The translations under genes were made by a program, and so were the position numbers. From NCBI RefSeq assembly GCF_963667405.1, contig NZ_OY763408.1, positions 1,015,757-1,079,756 on the forward strand: a stretch of DNA of 64,000 nucleotides, read 5' to 3'. The DNA is from an uncultured Sphaerochaeta sp. (GTDB taxonomy: Bacteria > Spirochaetota > Spirochaetia > Sphaerochaetales > Sphaerochaetaceae). Each line of letters opens with the position of its first letter. The first letter of the stretch is position 1. Positions 1-7,426 of the stretch are shown piece after piece. The notes under the pieces were generated by a model. The model ran no database searches. It had not been told where the DNA came from and saw nothing but the letters and a program-made list of their open reading frames with translations.

Positions 1-465
1 GCTGGGCTCATTGATCAGGGCCCTGGCAATGGCTACTCGTTGCTTCTGACCGCCGCTGAGCATGGAGGGTTTTTTGTAGATGTGGTCTTCCAACTGGACG
101 AGACGGACGTACTCAAGAACCTTCTTTTCGATGGTTGCTTTGTCCTCATGTCTCAAGCGCAGAGGGAAGGCTATGTTTTCATATACGGTGAGGTGAGGGA
201 AGAGGGCATAGGTTTGGAAAACCGTATTGGATTGGCGCTTGTCAGGAGGCAACGGAAGAATGTTCTTGCTGTCAAACTCCACGCTTCCTGAATCCGGGAA
301 ATCGAATCCGGCAATGATCCTCAACAGGGTGGTCTTTCCACAACCAGAGGGGCCCAAGAGTGAGAAGAACTCACCTTTCTTGATCGTGACACTGACATCG
401 TCGAGTGCCTTGAAATCGCCATAGGAGCGGGAAACCCGCTGAACATTAACTTCAACACCTTTCAA
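1..465 (-). CDS. potA: Spermidine/putrescine-type ABC transporter ATP-binding protein (PotA-like), partial
   Basis: This is the N-terminal ~155 residues of an ABC ATPase; the rest lies beyond the left window edge. Reading the minus strand, the Walker A motif GPSGCGKTT is near residue 40, a Q-loop segment QTYALFPHLTVYENI follows near residue 85, and the signature LSGGQKQRVAIARAL is close to the edge. The Q-loop and the LTVYEN segment are typical of PotA/CysA-type importers, and the spacing best fits PotA. A TTG codon at 465 is chosen because an in-frame TGA lies nine codons upstream and GGAGGG precedes it. It probably opens a potABCD operon. It would energise polyamine uptake at the inner membrane, but the substrate is inferred from similarity only. 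Confidence 0.85.
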   Translation of the reverse strand, partial: MKGVEVNVQRVSRSYGDFKALDDVSVTIKKGEFFSLLGPSGCGKTTLLRIIAGFDFPDSGSVEFDSKNILPLPPDKRQSNTVFQTYALFPHLTVYENIAFPLRLRHEDKATIEKKVLEYVRLVQLEDHIYKKPSMLSGGQKQRVAIARALINEPS

Positions 466-544
466 TCTTTTCCATTCCCTCCACTCGTTTCAGGCACAGA
501 ATTTCCCGATGTTTACAGAGCGGGAGCCTTCACGATTCACTGCG

Positions 545-573
545 AATATCGAATATTTATCTGTATCTGTCAA
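545..573 (-). promoter_or_regulatory. Predicted sigma-70 promoter for the PotA-like operon
   Basis: On the minus strand TTGACA (573-568) is followed by a 17-base spacer and GATATT (550-545), about 80 bases before the TTG start. A second TTGACA lies at 664-659 in an AT-rich stretch with TTAATT 18 bases on, so two tandem promoters are possible. Transcription start is not known. Confidence 0.5.
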
Positions 574-718
574 GCGGTTTGCCCCAAAAACAAGTACATT
601 CTTTATGCCATTGATAACTATTTATAATTTATAAAATTAACGAGTATCTACATATACTTGTCAATATGGGAAAAACACCAGGAAAACTCGCTTCGCCCGA
701 GAAAAGGCTGCAAGGCAA

Positions 719-910
719 TCAATGAAGGAAATCAATGCGCACCACTTCACCTGTCTTGGGATCTTCTCGGTAGACGGCAGGACCTTGCTCATCATAGCCA
801 AACCAGATCAAACGGCTGAAGCGCAAGAGATCTGCTTCTTTTGGATTGTCGTACACTCTGCAGTAGTCAAACTGATGGTTTGTCTGTACCCGAAGATCAA
901 AGCGCAACAT
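719..910 (-). CDS. Small conserved-looking hypothetical protein (63 aa)
   Basis: The ORF is 63 residues and begins MLRFDLRVQTNHQFDYCRVY. I do not recognise a named family. The start at 910 is preceded by AAAGGAG at good spacing, whereas the longer in-frame extension upstream looks non-coding. The protein has no membrane segment or signal peptide, is mixed in charge and rich in Asp, Tyr and Arg, and ends in a short KTGEVVRIDFLH segment. It lies between the PotA-like gene and the eroded left flank of the tRNA-Arg element. A promoter-like TTGACG-17-TACTCT lies 116 bases upstream. Confidence 0.6.
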   Translation of the reverse strand: MLRFDLRVQTNHQFDYCRVYDNPKEADLLRFSRLIWFGYDEQGPAVYREDPKTGEVVRIDFLH

Positions 911-1157
911 GACTCGATTCTCCTTTAAGCAAAGCAAGGTGTTTTGCGAGACTCTCGCTCTGGCTGGCCAGAGTATCGCAAGCATGAGGCGAAACGCGAA
1001 ATTGCACACGTTGTATTCTGTACCTAGAGTAGAATAGCCTGTGTCACACGTCAAGGGTATGAGCAAAAGATGAAAGAAGGATGCTGCCAAAGCAACAACC
1101 TGGGGAGGTGTATGCCAAAGAGGTAAGGGAACTTGTGAGCAGTATGATGGTTAGTCC
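911..1157. other. Non-coding left flank of the tRNA-Arg element, with a possible degenerate att core
   Basis: No gene is seen here. Apart from the promoter and hairpin of the 63-aa ORF, the stretch holds GCCAAAGAGGT at 1113-1123. This is identical to 11 bases of the 3' end of the tRNA-Arg gene as read on the plus strand, followed by a partly matching GGGAACTT. It sits where the outer end of an older element would be expected, so it may be an eroded attachment core. Eleven bases could also match by chance. Confidence 0.3.
1026..1054 (-). promoter_or_regulatory. Possible promoter of the 63-aa ORF
   Basis: On the minus strand TTGACG (1054-1049) and TACTCT (1031-1026) are separated by 17 bases. 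The -10 is weak. A short inverted repeat CTCTGG-CTGG-CCAGAG lies in the leader at 957-972. Confidence 0.35.
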
Positions 1158-1260
1158 TATTCAGGACTCTTTGACATCCTCCAAATATTGGTAAAGTCAT
1201 TGTTCAATAACCTAGCTCTCATTTTGTAGAGTTTGGAAAGTGTGCATAATCATGTCTCTC
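1158..1260 (-). pseudogene. Eroded remnant of an integrase gene 5' end plus its 3' flank
   Basis: On the minus strand 1250-1205 reads ATG CAC ACT TTC CAA ACT CTA CAA then stops after a few codons. It aligns base by base with the start of the intact integrase frame near 4140-4110 (TAC ACC CTT TTC AAG CGC TAC AAA). Just beyond it, 1158-1182 repeats, with one mismatch in 25 bases, a sequence at 2812-2836 that lies directly after the 3' end of the intact integrase. The simplest reading is an integrase gene of a related element that lost its whole body by deletion. The alignment was made by eye. Confidence 0.5.
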
Positions 1261-1266
1261 TCGTCG

Positions 1267-1420
1267 GTTTTGATGTAGATCCAGAAACAAGGGTGGGGTA
1301 GGTGAGTAGGGTAGAAAAAGAAAAGATACCAGCTATCTTGCCAGTATCTTCTTTCTTTGTAGTGGTTTGTTTGTTTTACGCCAAAGAGGTCTCGAACCTC
1401 TGACCTACTGCTTAGAAGGC
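1267..1420. repeat. Left copy of the 154-bp direct repeat (attL; contains tRNA-Arg 3' half)
   Basis: Positions 1267-1420 align without gaps to 4159-4312 at an offset of 2,892 bases, with about nine mismatches, seven of them in one 9-base block. Positions 1378-1420 are the 3' half of the tRNA-Arg gene up to the anticodon loop. At 1421 the sequence diverges from the tRNA, so this copy is not a working tRNA. The identity runs about 110 bases past the tRNA 3' end, which a simple single integration would not give. It is explained if both copies are the integrase-proximal end of related elements. Confidence 0.8.
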
Positions 1421-1707
1421 CCCATTTGAGGTTTATCAACCTTTATCAAATGCTATCATAAGCGATTAATGTATAAAGAAATAGAACCTTCCAAAAGAAG
1501 GTGGTTTTATCAGGAACTATCAGCGTTTATACATCAATATTAGAGGTTGTTAGGATATTTGATGTAGAATTGGTGTAGAGGTCGGGAAGTGAACTATTTT
1601 GAAAGGAATGTATTTATAGCGATATTTCTTGTCCATAAAACAACAGTAATATATAATTATATAAAATATGCTAGACACTAGCTATTCTATTGGAGTAGTC
1701 AAGACAA
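1421..1707. other. AT-rich leader inside the element, upstream of the cargo genes
   Basis: No ORF is supported. A hairpin ACCTTC-CAAAA-GAAGGT lies at about 1487-1503 and could insulate the cargo from upstream transcription. A run of TATAAT-like sequence around 1650-1665 (ATATATAATTATATAAAATA) probably holds the cargo promoter, but no unique -35 can be assigned. Confidence 0.4.
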
Positions 1708-1917
1708 ATGGACATTACAATTAAGGATATAATTCTTACTTCGTTATCAGGGCTAGGAGTATTCATATTAGGTTTGTTTATTAAAAGAAAATATGACCAA
1801 TTACAAAAACAAAAAGTCAGTAAAAATTCAAAAGGATATCAAGCCGGTAGAGATATTAATATTAATGATATCCAAGATATGAAAAAAGAGAAAAAAGATG
1901 CAAACACAAAAGGTTGA
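1708..1917 (+). CDS. Small single-pass membrane protein with C-terminal YQAG-type motif (element cargo, gene 1)
   Basis: This 69-residue protein has one predicted membrane helix (about residues 7-27, LTSLSGLGVFILGLF). A basic juxtamembrane segment and a short linker follow, then the motif GYQAGRDININDI at residues 43-55 and a lysine-rich tail. Residues 35-52 match residues 4-21 of the next gene product at 11 of 18 positions. No other domain is seen. The gene overlaps the next one by 20 bases, so the two are surely co-expressed. Ribosome binding is weak (GAG 12 bases upstream). Paired short motifs on a membrane peptide and a neighbouring soluble protein are known from bacterial amyloid-signalling (BASS) systems, where the membrane partner is the effector. 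That role is inference here. Confidence 0.65.
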   Translation: MDITIKDIILTSLSGLGVFILGLFIKRKYDQLQKQKVSKNSKGYQAGRDININDIQDMKKEKKDANTKG

Positions 1918-2752
1918 AAAAGAAAGTCAAGCTTATCAAGCGGGTGGAAATATTACTATTATTCATGGCCCTAGTTATGATGAAATTAATAGGATTGTTG
2001 AGAGTCTGTTGAAAATAAACACTCCATCAATCGTACAAGAAGCAAGCGAAAAAGCAATAAAGCAAGTGGAAGAGTTTAAGCAAGAATTTTTTTCGGGATT
2101 GAAAGATGAAGCTGATATCCTGAGAATTCAAGAAAGCCTAAAGAAACCAAGAGCCCAATACTTATTAAAAGAAGGTATGGAAAGTGCTGCAAAGTATGGG
2201 GATACATGTGATTTGAAGTTATTGGTAATGGCAATAAAGAAGGCCATTCTAGAAAACAATGATGATAATGCACTGCTCGCATCCTCCGCTAGTGCGATAA
2301 TACCACAATTGATGAAACAACAGATTGGGATAATTAGTGTTCTGTATTTTGTCAGAACAATTGGCATACCAGAGACAACTATGCAACCATATCCTGCATT
2401 TATCCTTGATGTTTTAGCACAAACTATTGTTGCAGAACCAGAAAATATTAAATTAAGTAAGGCGATGAAATTCCACTTAGTAACATTAGGGATTTGCTTT
2501 TGTAACGAGTTTGCGGGAGATACTGCTGAAGATTTATTGGCTAGGCGTTATCCTACCTTATTTAAGGAACAGATATTGCCATTAGTTAAGCAGAATGATA
2601 GACGGGTAAAAACAATTACGCATATCATTGATTGTTTTGAAGCTAATGAATTGTCCGGATTTCAATTGACGCCAGTAGGTGCATGCATTGCTTATCTAGT
2701 TGCTAAGGAAATGGGATCGCAACTCAGCGATAGTCTCTTTGGAAAGTATTAA
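1898..2752 (+). CDS. Helical protein with N-terminal YQAG-type motif, LPO_1073/Vpar_1526-like (element cargo, gene 2)
   Basis: The 284-residue product begins with a polar segment and the motif AYQAGGNITIIHG (12-24). A segment SYDEINRIVESLL follows, then a long helical region (about 40-110) and a second helical domain (about 115-280) with no membrane span. From memory, the order of a GGNI-type motif, a (T/S)Y-x-E/D-hydrophobic helix and an RAQYLLKEG-like segment resembles the LPO_1073/Vpar_1526 family, found on mobile elements and in defence-gene neighbourhoods; its function is not established. No nuclease, NTPase or protease motif is visible. The start at 1898 overlaps gene 1 and has AAAAGAGAAAAAAGATGC upstream, an acceptable ribosome site. 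It could sense infection and seed the membrane partner, or simply be an addiction module. Confidence 0.65.
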   Translation: MQTQKVEKESQAYQAGGNITIIHGPSYDEINRIVESLLKINTPSIVQEASEKAIKQVEEFKQEFFSGLKDEADILRIQESLKKPRAQYLLKEGMESAAKYGDTCDLKLLVMAIKKAILENNDDNALLASSASAIIPQLMKQQIGIISVLYFVRTIGIPETTMQPYPAFILDVLAQTIVAEPENIKLSKAMKFHLVTLGICFCNEFAGDTAEDLLARRYPTLFKEQILPLVKQNDRRVKTITHIIDCFEANELSGFQLTPVGACIAYLVAKEMGSQLSDSLFGKY

Positions 2753-2811
2753 GTAATTCGAATATGGAGCTCTCTGGTTTATCTATTACTCCATATCTGG
2801 CCGTTTAGGCA

Positions 2812-2836
2812 TATTCAGGACTCTTTGTCATCCTCC
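2812..2836. repeat. 25-base repeat also present left of the element
   Basis: It differs at one position from 1158-1182. Both copies contain TATTCAGGACTCTTTG. Here it lies just past the integrase 3' end. The other copy lies just past the integrase remnant. It may be an integrase arm-binding site or simply shared 3' flank. Confidence 0.6.
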
Positions 2837-2850
2837 TAGTAAAGACAAAA

Positions 2851-2870
2851 CCTTGGCTCTATAACCAAGG
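2851..2870 (-). terminator. Likely terminator of the integrase gene
   Basis: A 6-bp stem CCTTGG/CCAAGG with an 8-base loop is followed, on the minus strand, by TTTTGTCTTT. It lies 114 bases beyond the integrase stop codon. Confidence 0.5.
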
Positions 2871-2983
2871 CTCTGGTAGGAAATTCTCTAAACTCTTCTC
2901 TTCTTTTGCTAGGTATATTTTGAGTGAGCTTGCTTACCAAAATCACCGAGTGTAGCGGAACGTATGGCTAATCGTTGTGTGAA

Positions 2984-4003
2984 TCAGAAAAGCCCATCAA
3001 ATGCATCCTCGTGCTCAAGAAACCTCCGATAACTATCCTTCAAAGAAGGGTGGTTATACCTTTCAGTCATGCTCTCTGAACTATGACCTGTAGTCGCTTG
3101 GAGAATATCAATCGGGAGAACATTTCTGAGTAGGGTGTTGTAGGTATGTCTGAAACTATGAATTACCAGATTCCTACGATCGGTCTTAATCTCTGCTTTC
3201 TGTAGAGCCTTCTGAAATCTATTCTGAAGCGTCTTTCCCATGATTGGTCTGCTGCCATTGCTCCCATAGAAAATCAAATCCTCTGGATCATGGAAAGGCG
3301 TACTCGCTTTCCAATGTTCCAGAATCTCCTCTGCTCTCTGACTCAATACCACAACTCTGCTTTTTCCTGTCTTGGTGCTCCCAGTGGAATCATCGTTCTT
3401 GATGGATTCTTCAATCAATAAACCATTTCGCTTCTTGTCTTCGATTACATGCTTCCACTTCAAAGCTCTGGCTTCACCTCTTCTCATCCCTGTTGTTGCC
3501 AGGATGAAAAAGTAATATGCATACTCTTCCTCTCTCCAAATCTTCATCAGTGCGTCGAGGTCGCTCGGGAACAGCTTTTGTAGCTCTGCTTGGGAAAATA
3601 CATCTCTGGTCTTCGGCTGAACCGCCAGCGACTCAACAGTCGAAAGACAGTTGTAGGAAATAACACCTTCTCGCTCTGCTTCTCTGAGAATGGTACGGAA
3701 CGCATAAAGAATATGATTCTTCGTCTGATTGGATAGTTGCTCACCGGTCTTGATGCTCTTCAGTGATACCAGCCAGTTCTCAATCTCCACCCGATTCAAT
3801 GAGGACAATGAACGCTTTCCGAACTGGGGTAAAATGTAATTGACAAGGTGGTCTCTTCGCAATTTTGCATTGGTCTTGGAAAATCTCTTTCCCTTCGCCA
3901 GTTGACGTTTGATCTGCAAACATTCAGCCCATACAAAGAATGTCTTGGCATACTCATTCAATGTTCTGTCTTTGCTGTCATTCTGAGAGAGGAACTTTTC
4001 CAC
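2984..4003 (-). CDS. int: Tyrosine recombinase/integrase, probably lacking its native N-terminus
   Basis: The 339-residue frame has a SAM-like core-binding domain (about 10-110) and a catalytic domain with all expected residues: Arg in TGMRRGEARAL, Lys in the TKTGKSR hairpin, HSFRH, GHSSESM and the nucleophile in ERYNHPS. The element sits in a tRNA gene directly beside it, as usual for this family. The GTG at 4003 is the first usable start, but the same frame stays open to 4138. It encodes YTLFKRYKDAKNKKGVVWFF and a DDDGTRKPKSTG segment, which looks like an arm-type DNA-binding domain. That segment is preceded by ATG AGA CAT TGA (4150-4139). The enzyme therefore either starts late without its arm-binding domain or is a pseudogene (2984-4150). 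Confidence 0.75.
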   Translation of the reverse strand: MEKFLSQNDSKDRTLNEYAKTFFVWAECLQIKRQLAKGKRFSKTNAKLRRDHLVNYILPQFGKRSLSSLNRVEIENWLVSLKSIKTGEQLSNQTKNHILYAFRTILREAEREGVISYNCLSTVESLAVQPKTRDVFSQAELQKLFPSDLDALMKIWREEEYAYYFFILATTGMRRGEARALKWKHVIEDKKRNGLLIEESIKNDDSTGSTKTGKSRVVVLSQRAEEILEHWKASTPFHDPEDLIFYGSNGSRPIMGKTLQNRFQKALQKAEIKTDRRNLVIHSFRHTYNTLLRNVLPIDILQATTGHSSESMTERYNHPSLKDSYRRFLEHEDAFDGLF

Positions 4004-4158
4004 TACGGCGACGGCTTCATGCTTCAGTGATTTGCCTGTGGATTTAGGTTTCCGCGTTCCATCATCATCGTAATAGTGGAAGAACCAAACAACGCCTTTC
4101 TTGTTCTTAGCATCTTTGTAGCGCTTGAAAAGGGTGTATCAATGTCTCATGGTCTTGA

Positions 4159-4342
<184 letters not shown>

Positions 4343-4471
4343 ATTGTAAGCCCTTGGGCTCTGAAAACGTTGAAACCTTACCGTAATTTGAAAAAAAGGT
4401 AAAGATGGCTGGAGAAGAAGGTTGCGGTATTGTGTGGTGTCATGTTTTGTTTGATTCCATTATATTTATAC

Positions 4472-4500
4472 TTGCCTAATGGTGATGTTCTGTGTATACT
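4472..4500 (+). promoter_or_regulatory. Predicted sigma-70 promoter of sod
   Basis: TTGCCT (4472-4477), a 17-base spacer and TATACT (4495-4500) lie 58 bases before the sod start. The leader holds a small hairpin CCTAGTT-AAC-AACTAGG at about 4510-4526. Confidence 0.7.
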
Positions 4501-4557
4501 CTGTATTACCTAGTTAACAACTAGGAAATAAACATATTCACCTGAGGAGGTACAGAG

Positions 4558-5178
4558 ATGTTTACCCAATATTCACTCCCTTATGGTTTTGCAGACCTTG
4601 AACCCCATATTGATCAACTTACCATGGAAACGCACTACACAAAGCACCATGCAGCCTATACGAACAACCTCAACGCAGCGGTTGAAAAAGACAGCACCCT
4701 TGCAGGCAAGAGCATTGAGGAGATCCTTTCCAATCTGGAAGCGATCAAGGATGAAGGATTGAGAACAACCATCAGAAACAATGGGGGAGGCTATGTGAAC
4801 CACAACCTCTATTTCTCAACACTTTCTCCCAATACTGCCGCAGAGCCTACCGGTGCACTGCTGAACCAGATCAAGGAGCAGTACAAGAGCCTGGAAGGCT
4901 TGCAGGAAGAACTTGCAAAGCAAGCCGCAGGCCGGTTCGGTTCCGGCTGGGCTTTCCTGGTAGCATTCAAGGACGGAAGCCTGAAGGTGGTCAACACACC
5001 CAACCAGGATACCCCGTTGATGGACAAGGGGGGTGGCACTCCCATCCTTGGCATTGATGTGTGGGAACATGCCTACTATCTGAAGTACAAGAACCTTCGT
5101 GCTGAGTACATCAAGGCATTCTTCAAGGCACTTGATTGGAAGTTGGTTGAGCTGAACTACCAGAAAGTTGCGTACTGA
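4558..5178 (+). CDS. sodA: Superoxide dismutase (Fe/Mn family)
   Basis: This 206-residue protein converts superoxide to oxygen and hydrogen peroxide in the cytoplasm. The four metal ligands are visible: His in HYTKHHAAY (about residue 26), His in NHNLYF (about 81), Asp and His in GIDVWEHAYYLKY (about 164-168). The NGGGYVNH segment is more like the Mn than the Fe type, but metal choice cannot be settled from sequence. Length is normal. GAGGAGG precedes the ATG. The gene has its own strong promoter and a hairpin after the stop, so it is probably monocistronic. Together with the superoxide reductase gene near 43.7 kb it gives this presumed anaerobe two routes for superoxide removal. Confidence 0.95.
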   Translation: MFTQYSLPYGFADLEPHIDQLTMETHYTKHHAAYTNNLNAAVEKDSTLAGKSIEEILSNLEAIKDEGLRTTIRNNGGGYVNHNLYFSTLSPNTAAEPTGALLNQIKEQYKSLEGLQEELAKQAAGRFGSGWAFLVAFKDGSLKVVNTPNQDTPLMDKGGGTPILGIDVWEHAYYLKYKNLRAEYIKAFFKALDWKLVELNYQKVAY

Positions 5179-5192
5179 TTTCTGTAGGACAG

Positions 5193-5231
5193 GAGAAACA
5201 CCCACCTCTTTACCAGGGGTGGGTGTTTCTC
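5193..5231 (+). terminator. Stem-loop after sod
   Basis: A perfect 14-bp inverted repeat (5193-5206 with 5218-5231, 11-base loop) follows the sod stop by 14 bases. It lacks a clear U-run, so it may terminate weakly or protect the 3' end. Confidence 0.6.
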
Positions 5232-5348
5232 TGTGTGAAGGTGTCAAAACTATGCAAGGAATATACAAACCCTTGTATAGTAACAAAGAGAGAACGGAAA
5301 AATACAAAAAGAGAGCGGAACAAAGCAAATGAAATCTGAGTGAGTTGC

Positions 5349-5377
5349 TTGATAAAGAATCTGATTCTCACTAATAT
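5349..5377 (+). promoter_or_regulatory. Promoter with palindrome in the spacer, before the 137-aa gene
   Basis: TTGATA (5349-5354), a 17-base spacer and TAATAT (5372-5377) form a good sigma-70 promoter. The spacer contains a perfect 13-base palindrome AGAATC-T-GATTCT (5356-5368), placed where a repressor would block polymerase. The regulator is unknown; a metal- or redox-sensing repressor is a guess. Confidence 0.55.
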
Positions 5378-5416
5378 ATCAGTATAAAAAGAGTGATACA
5401 AAAAAGGAGCAACACC

Positions 5417-5830
5417 ATGGAAAAGAACGAAATCCAGAAAAAAGAAAGCATTGAATTCCTCATCAAGAACACTGACATGTTCCTGGATGTAGACTATACA
5501 AAACTTGCAGCACATATTGAGGGGCATCGGTACTTTTTGGGCAAGAACCTGAAGATGCCGATCACCTGGGATCAGGCAACCTACTCTTGGATGAGCAACA
5601 TCTATGAACCGCTCAGCCAGATGATGGAAACCTGGACGACTCAGATGAGTTTCCCCGGCAGGAGAAAAGCAGACCTCTTCTTCGAGCTCTGCGACCACCT
5701 CTACTTCATGAGCCTCGAGAAGCAGGCTGAAGTGAATCCCTACTATGCGGTCCTTGACTACAGTGCACAGTACGGCAAGAGCATCGGTAAGTTTTTCGCC
5801 AAGTTGGCAAGTCTCAACCATGCAGCGTAA
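5417..5830 (+). CDS. Hypothetical cytoplasmic protein (137 aa)
   Basis: I do not recognise the family. The product begins MEKNEIQKKESIEFLIKNTD and appears mostly helical, with a cluster of aromatic residues (TWDQATYSWMSNIYEPL, about 60-76) and a C-terminal segment with several Tyr. It has no signal peptide, membrane span or Cys motif. The ATG at 5417 is chosen over one eight codons upstream because AAAGGAG precedes it. It has its own promoter with a palindromic operator candidate and two terminator-like hairpins after it, so it is a stand-alone regulated unit. The location after sod could suggest a stress role, but nothing in the protein shows one. Confidence 0.75.
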   Translation: MEKNEIQKKESIEFLIKNTDMFLDVDYTKLAAHIEGHRYFLGKNLKMPITWDQATYSWMSNIYEPLSQMMETWTTQMSFPGRRKADLFFELCDHLYFMSLEKQAEVNPYYAVLDYSAQYGKSIGKFFAKLASLNHAA

Positions 5831-5865
5831 GTCTTTTCAAAAATGAGGGTTTATTTGTACTTCAG

Positions 5866-5886
5866 AAGGTGGCAATGCCACCTTTT
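5866..5886 (+). terminator. Terminator of the 137-aa gene
   Basis: AAGGTGG and CCACCTT pair around a short loop and are followed by TTTT. Confidence 0.6.
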
Positions 5887-5901
5887 GTCGTAGAGAAAGG
5901 A

Positions 5902-5929
5902 GAAGCCGCCAGATTTGGCGGCTTCTTTT
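5902..5929 (+). terminator. Second terminator between convergent genes
   Basis: A perfect 10-bp stem GAAGCCGCCA/TGGCGGCTTC with a GATT loop is followed by TTTT. It ends five bases before the stop codon of the convergent tctA gene and may act in both directions. Confidence 0.75.
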
Positions 5930-5933
5930 ACGC

Positions 5934-7409
5934 TCAGGCAATGTTCCGTTTTTTCCAGCGTTCGGTGACCACCGGCCCGAGCAAGGTGACCAACGTCAGG
6001 ATGACAAATACCCATGCAATCGGGGAGGCTACGAAGATTGAGTAGGAACCTTCGCTCATCAGCAGGGCCCTGCGGAAGTTGGACTCTGCCATCGGTCCCA
6101 GAATGAGACCCAGTACAGCAGGAGAAACCGAAACATCGGCCTTCTGCAGGAAGTAGCCGAGGATACCGAAGAAGAGCATCACCCCGACATCGAAGAAGTT
6201 GGTGTTGATCGCATAACTGCCGACAACACACAGGACGAAGATCATGGGGGTAAGAATAGCCTTGGGAACCGAAAGCACCTTCACAAAGAGCTTGAGGCTG
6301 GAAAGACCAAGCACAAGCATCGTCACGTTGGCGATGAACATTCCCAGGAAGATTGAGTATACCAGCGTGGTGTGTTCGGTGAACAACAGAGGACCTGGCT
6401 GCAAGCCCTGCACAGTCAAGGCTCCGATGAGGATTGCTGCAACAGCATCACCGGGAACACCCATGGTGAGCATTGGGATCAAGGCACCGCCGGTGACTCC
6501 GTTGTTTCCCCCTTCGGGAGCTGCAATGCCCTCAGGAATGCCGGTACCGAACAGTTCGGGATGGCGGCTGCTTCGCTTTGCCTGGCTGTAGGAGACGAAT
6601 GCCCCGATCTCAGCCCCTGCACCGGGGACAATACCGATCATGGTCCCGATGACACCGGAGAGAGGAGCGGTCTTGAGAATGACTTTCCAATCCTTCTTGC
6701 TGGGCCACACCTTGCTGATCTTTTGCGTTACCTGGTCAGGGGTGAAGATATTCTCAACCGTGGAGAACGCCTGGCTCATGGCGAACAAACCGATCATGAC
6801 CGGGATGAAGGACATGCCGCTGAGCAGATTGATGTTGTTGAACGTAAAGCGGGGATAGCCGGTGATGCCGTCGATGCCGATGAAGGAGAGGCTGATGCCA
6901 AGCGCACCGCAGAGGACGCCTTTCGCCAAGCTGTTGCCGCTGATGGAAGCGATGATGGAGAGGCCGAAGACAGCAAGCAGGAAGAACTCAGGGGCGCTGA
7001 AGCGCAGGGCAAGCTTTGCAAGCTGTGGGCTGATGAGCCAAAGGGCGAGTACGCTGACCACTCCTCCGAGGAATGAGGAAACGGTGGAAATGCCCATGGC
7101 CCTTCCACTCTCCCCACGCTTGGAGAATTCGTACCCGTCAAGAACTGTTGCTGCCGCAGCAGGAGTTCCTGGTGTTCTGAGCAGGATGGCCGAAATGGAT
7201 CCTCCGTAGATGGCTCCCACATACACACCGATCAGCAAAAGGATGCCGGGGGTGGCCTCCATCCCAAAGGTAAGGGGCAGAACCAGCGCAACACCCATGG
7301 TGGCGGTGAGCCCTGGCAGGGAACCGATGCAGATGCCGGTGAAAACCCCAAGGATGATGAACAGGAATATTTGTACGCTGAATACTGAGTTCAATACTTC
7401 TAAAAGCAT
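5934..7409 (-). CDS. tctA: Tripartite tricarboxylate transporter, large membrane subunit TctA
   Basis: The 491-residue protein has about 11-12 hydrophobic segments. The family motif GSLPGLTATMGVALVLPLTFG lies near residues 25-45 and the conserved PMLTMGVPGDAVAAILIGAL near 350. It is the main membrane channel of a solute-binding-protein-dependent secondary transporter driven by an ion gradient. The ATG at 7409 follows GGAGG; the longer in-frame extension is antisense-like. The gene is last in iclR-kdgK-eda-tctC-tctB-tctA, 17 bases after tctB. With KDG kinase and KDPG aldolase in the same operon, the substrate is more likely a sugar acid than a tricarboxylate. Confidence 0.92.
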   Translation of the reverse strand: MLLEVLNSVFSVQIFLFIILGVFTGICIGSLPGLTATMGVALVLPLTFGMEATPGILLLIGVYVGAIYGGSISAILLRTPGTPAAAATVLDGYEFSKRGESGRAMGISTVSSFLGGVVSVLALWLISPQLAKLALRFSAPEFFLLAVFGLSIIASISGNSLAKGVLCGALGISLSFIGIDGITGYPRFTFNNINLLSGMSFIPVMIGLFAMSQAFSTVENIFTPDQVTQKISKVWPSKKDWKVILKTAPLSGVIGTMIGIVPGAGAEIGAFVSYSQAKRSSRHPELFGTGIPEGIAAPEGGNNGVTGGALIPMLTMGVPGDAVAAILIGALTVQGLQPGPLLFTEHTTLVYSIFLGMFIANVTMLVLGLSSLKLFVKVLSVPKAILTPMIFVLCVVGSYAINTNFFDVGVMLFFGILGYFLQKADVSVSPAVLGLILGPMAESNFRRALLMSEGSYSIFVASPIAWVFVILTLVTLLGPVVTERWKKRNIA

Positions 7410-7426
7410 GGGATTACCTCCGTCGT

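Noticed and set aside
957..972. Inverted repeat as a transcription terminator
   Set aside because: It has no U-run and lies in the 5' leader of the small ORF, not after a gene.
1212..1439. A 75-codon minus-strand ORF across the attL repeat
   Set aside because: It runs through the tRNA-derived repeat; only its last codons align with an integrase start, so it is read as a remnant, not a gene.
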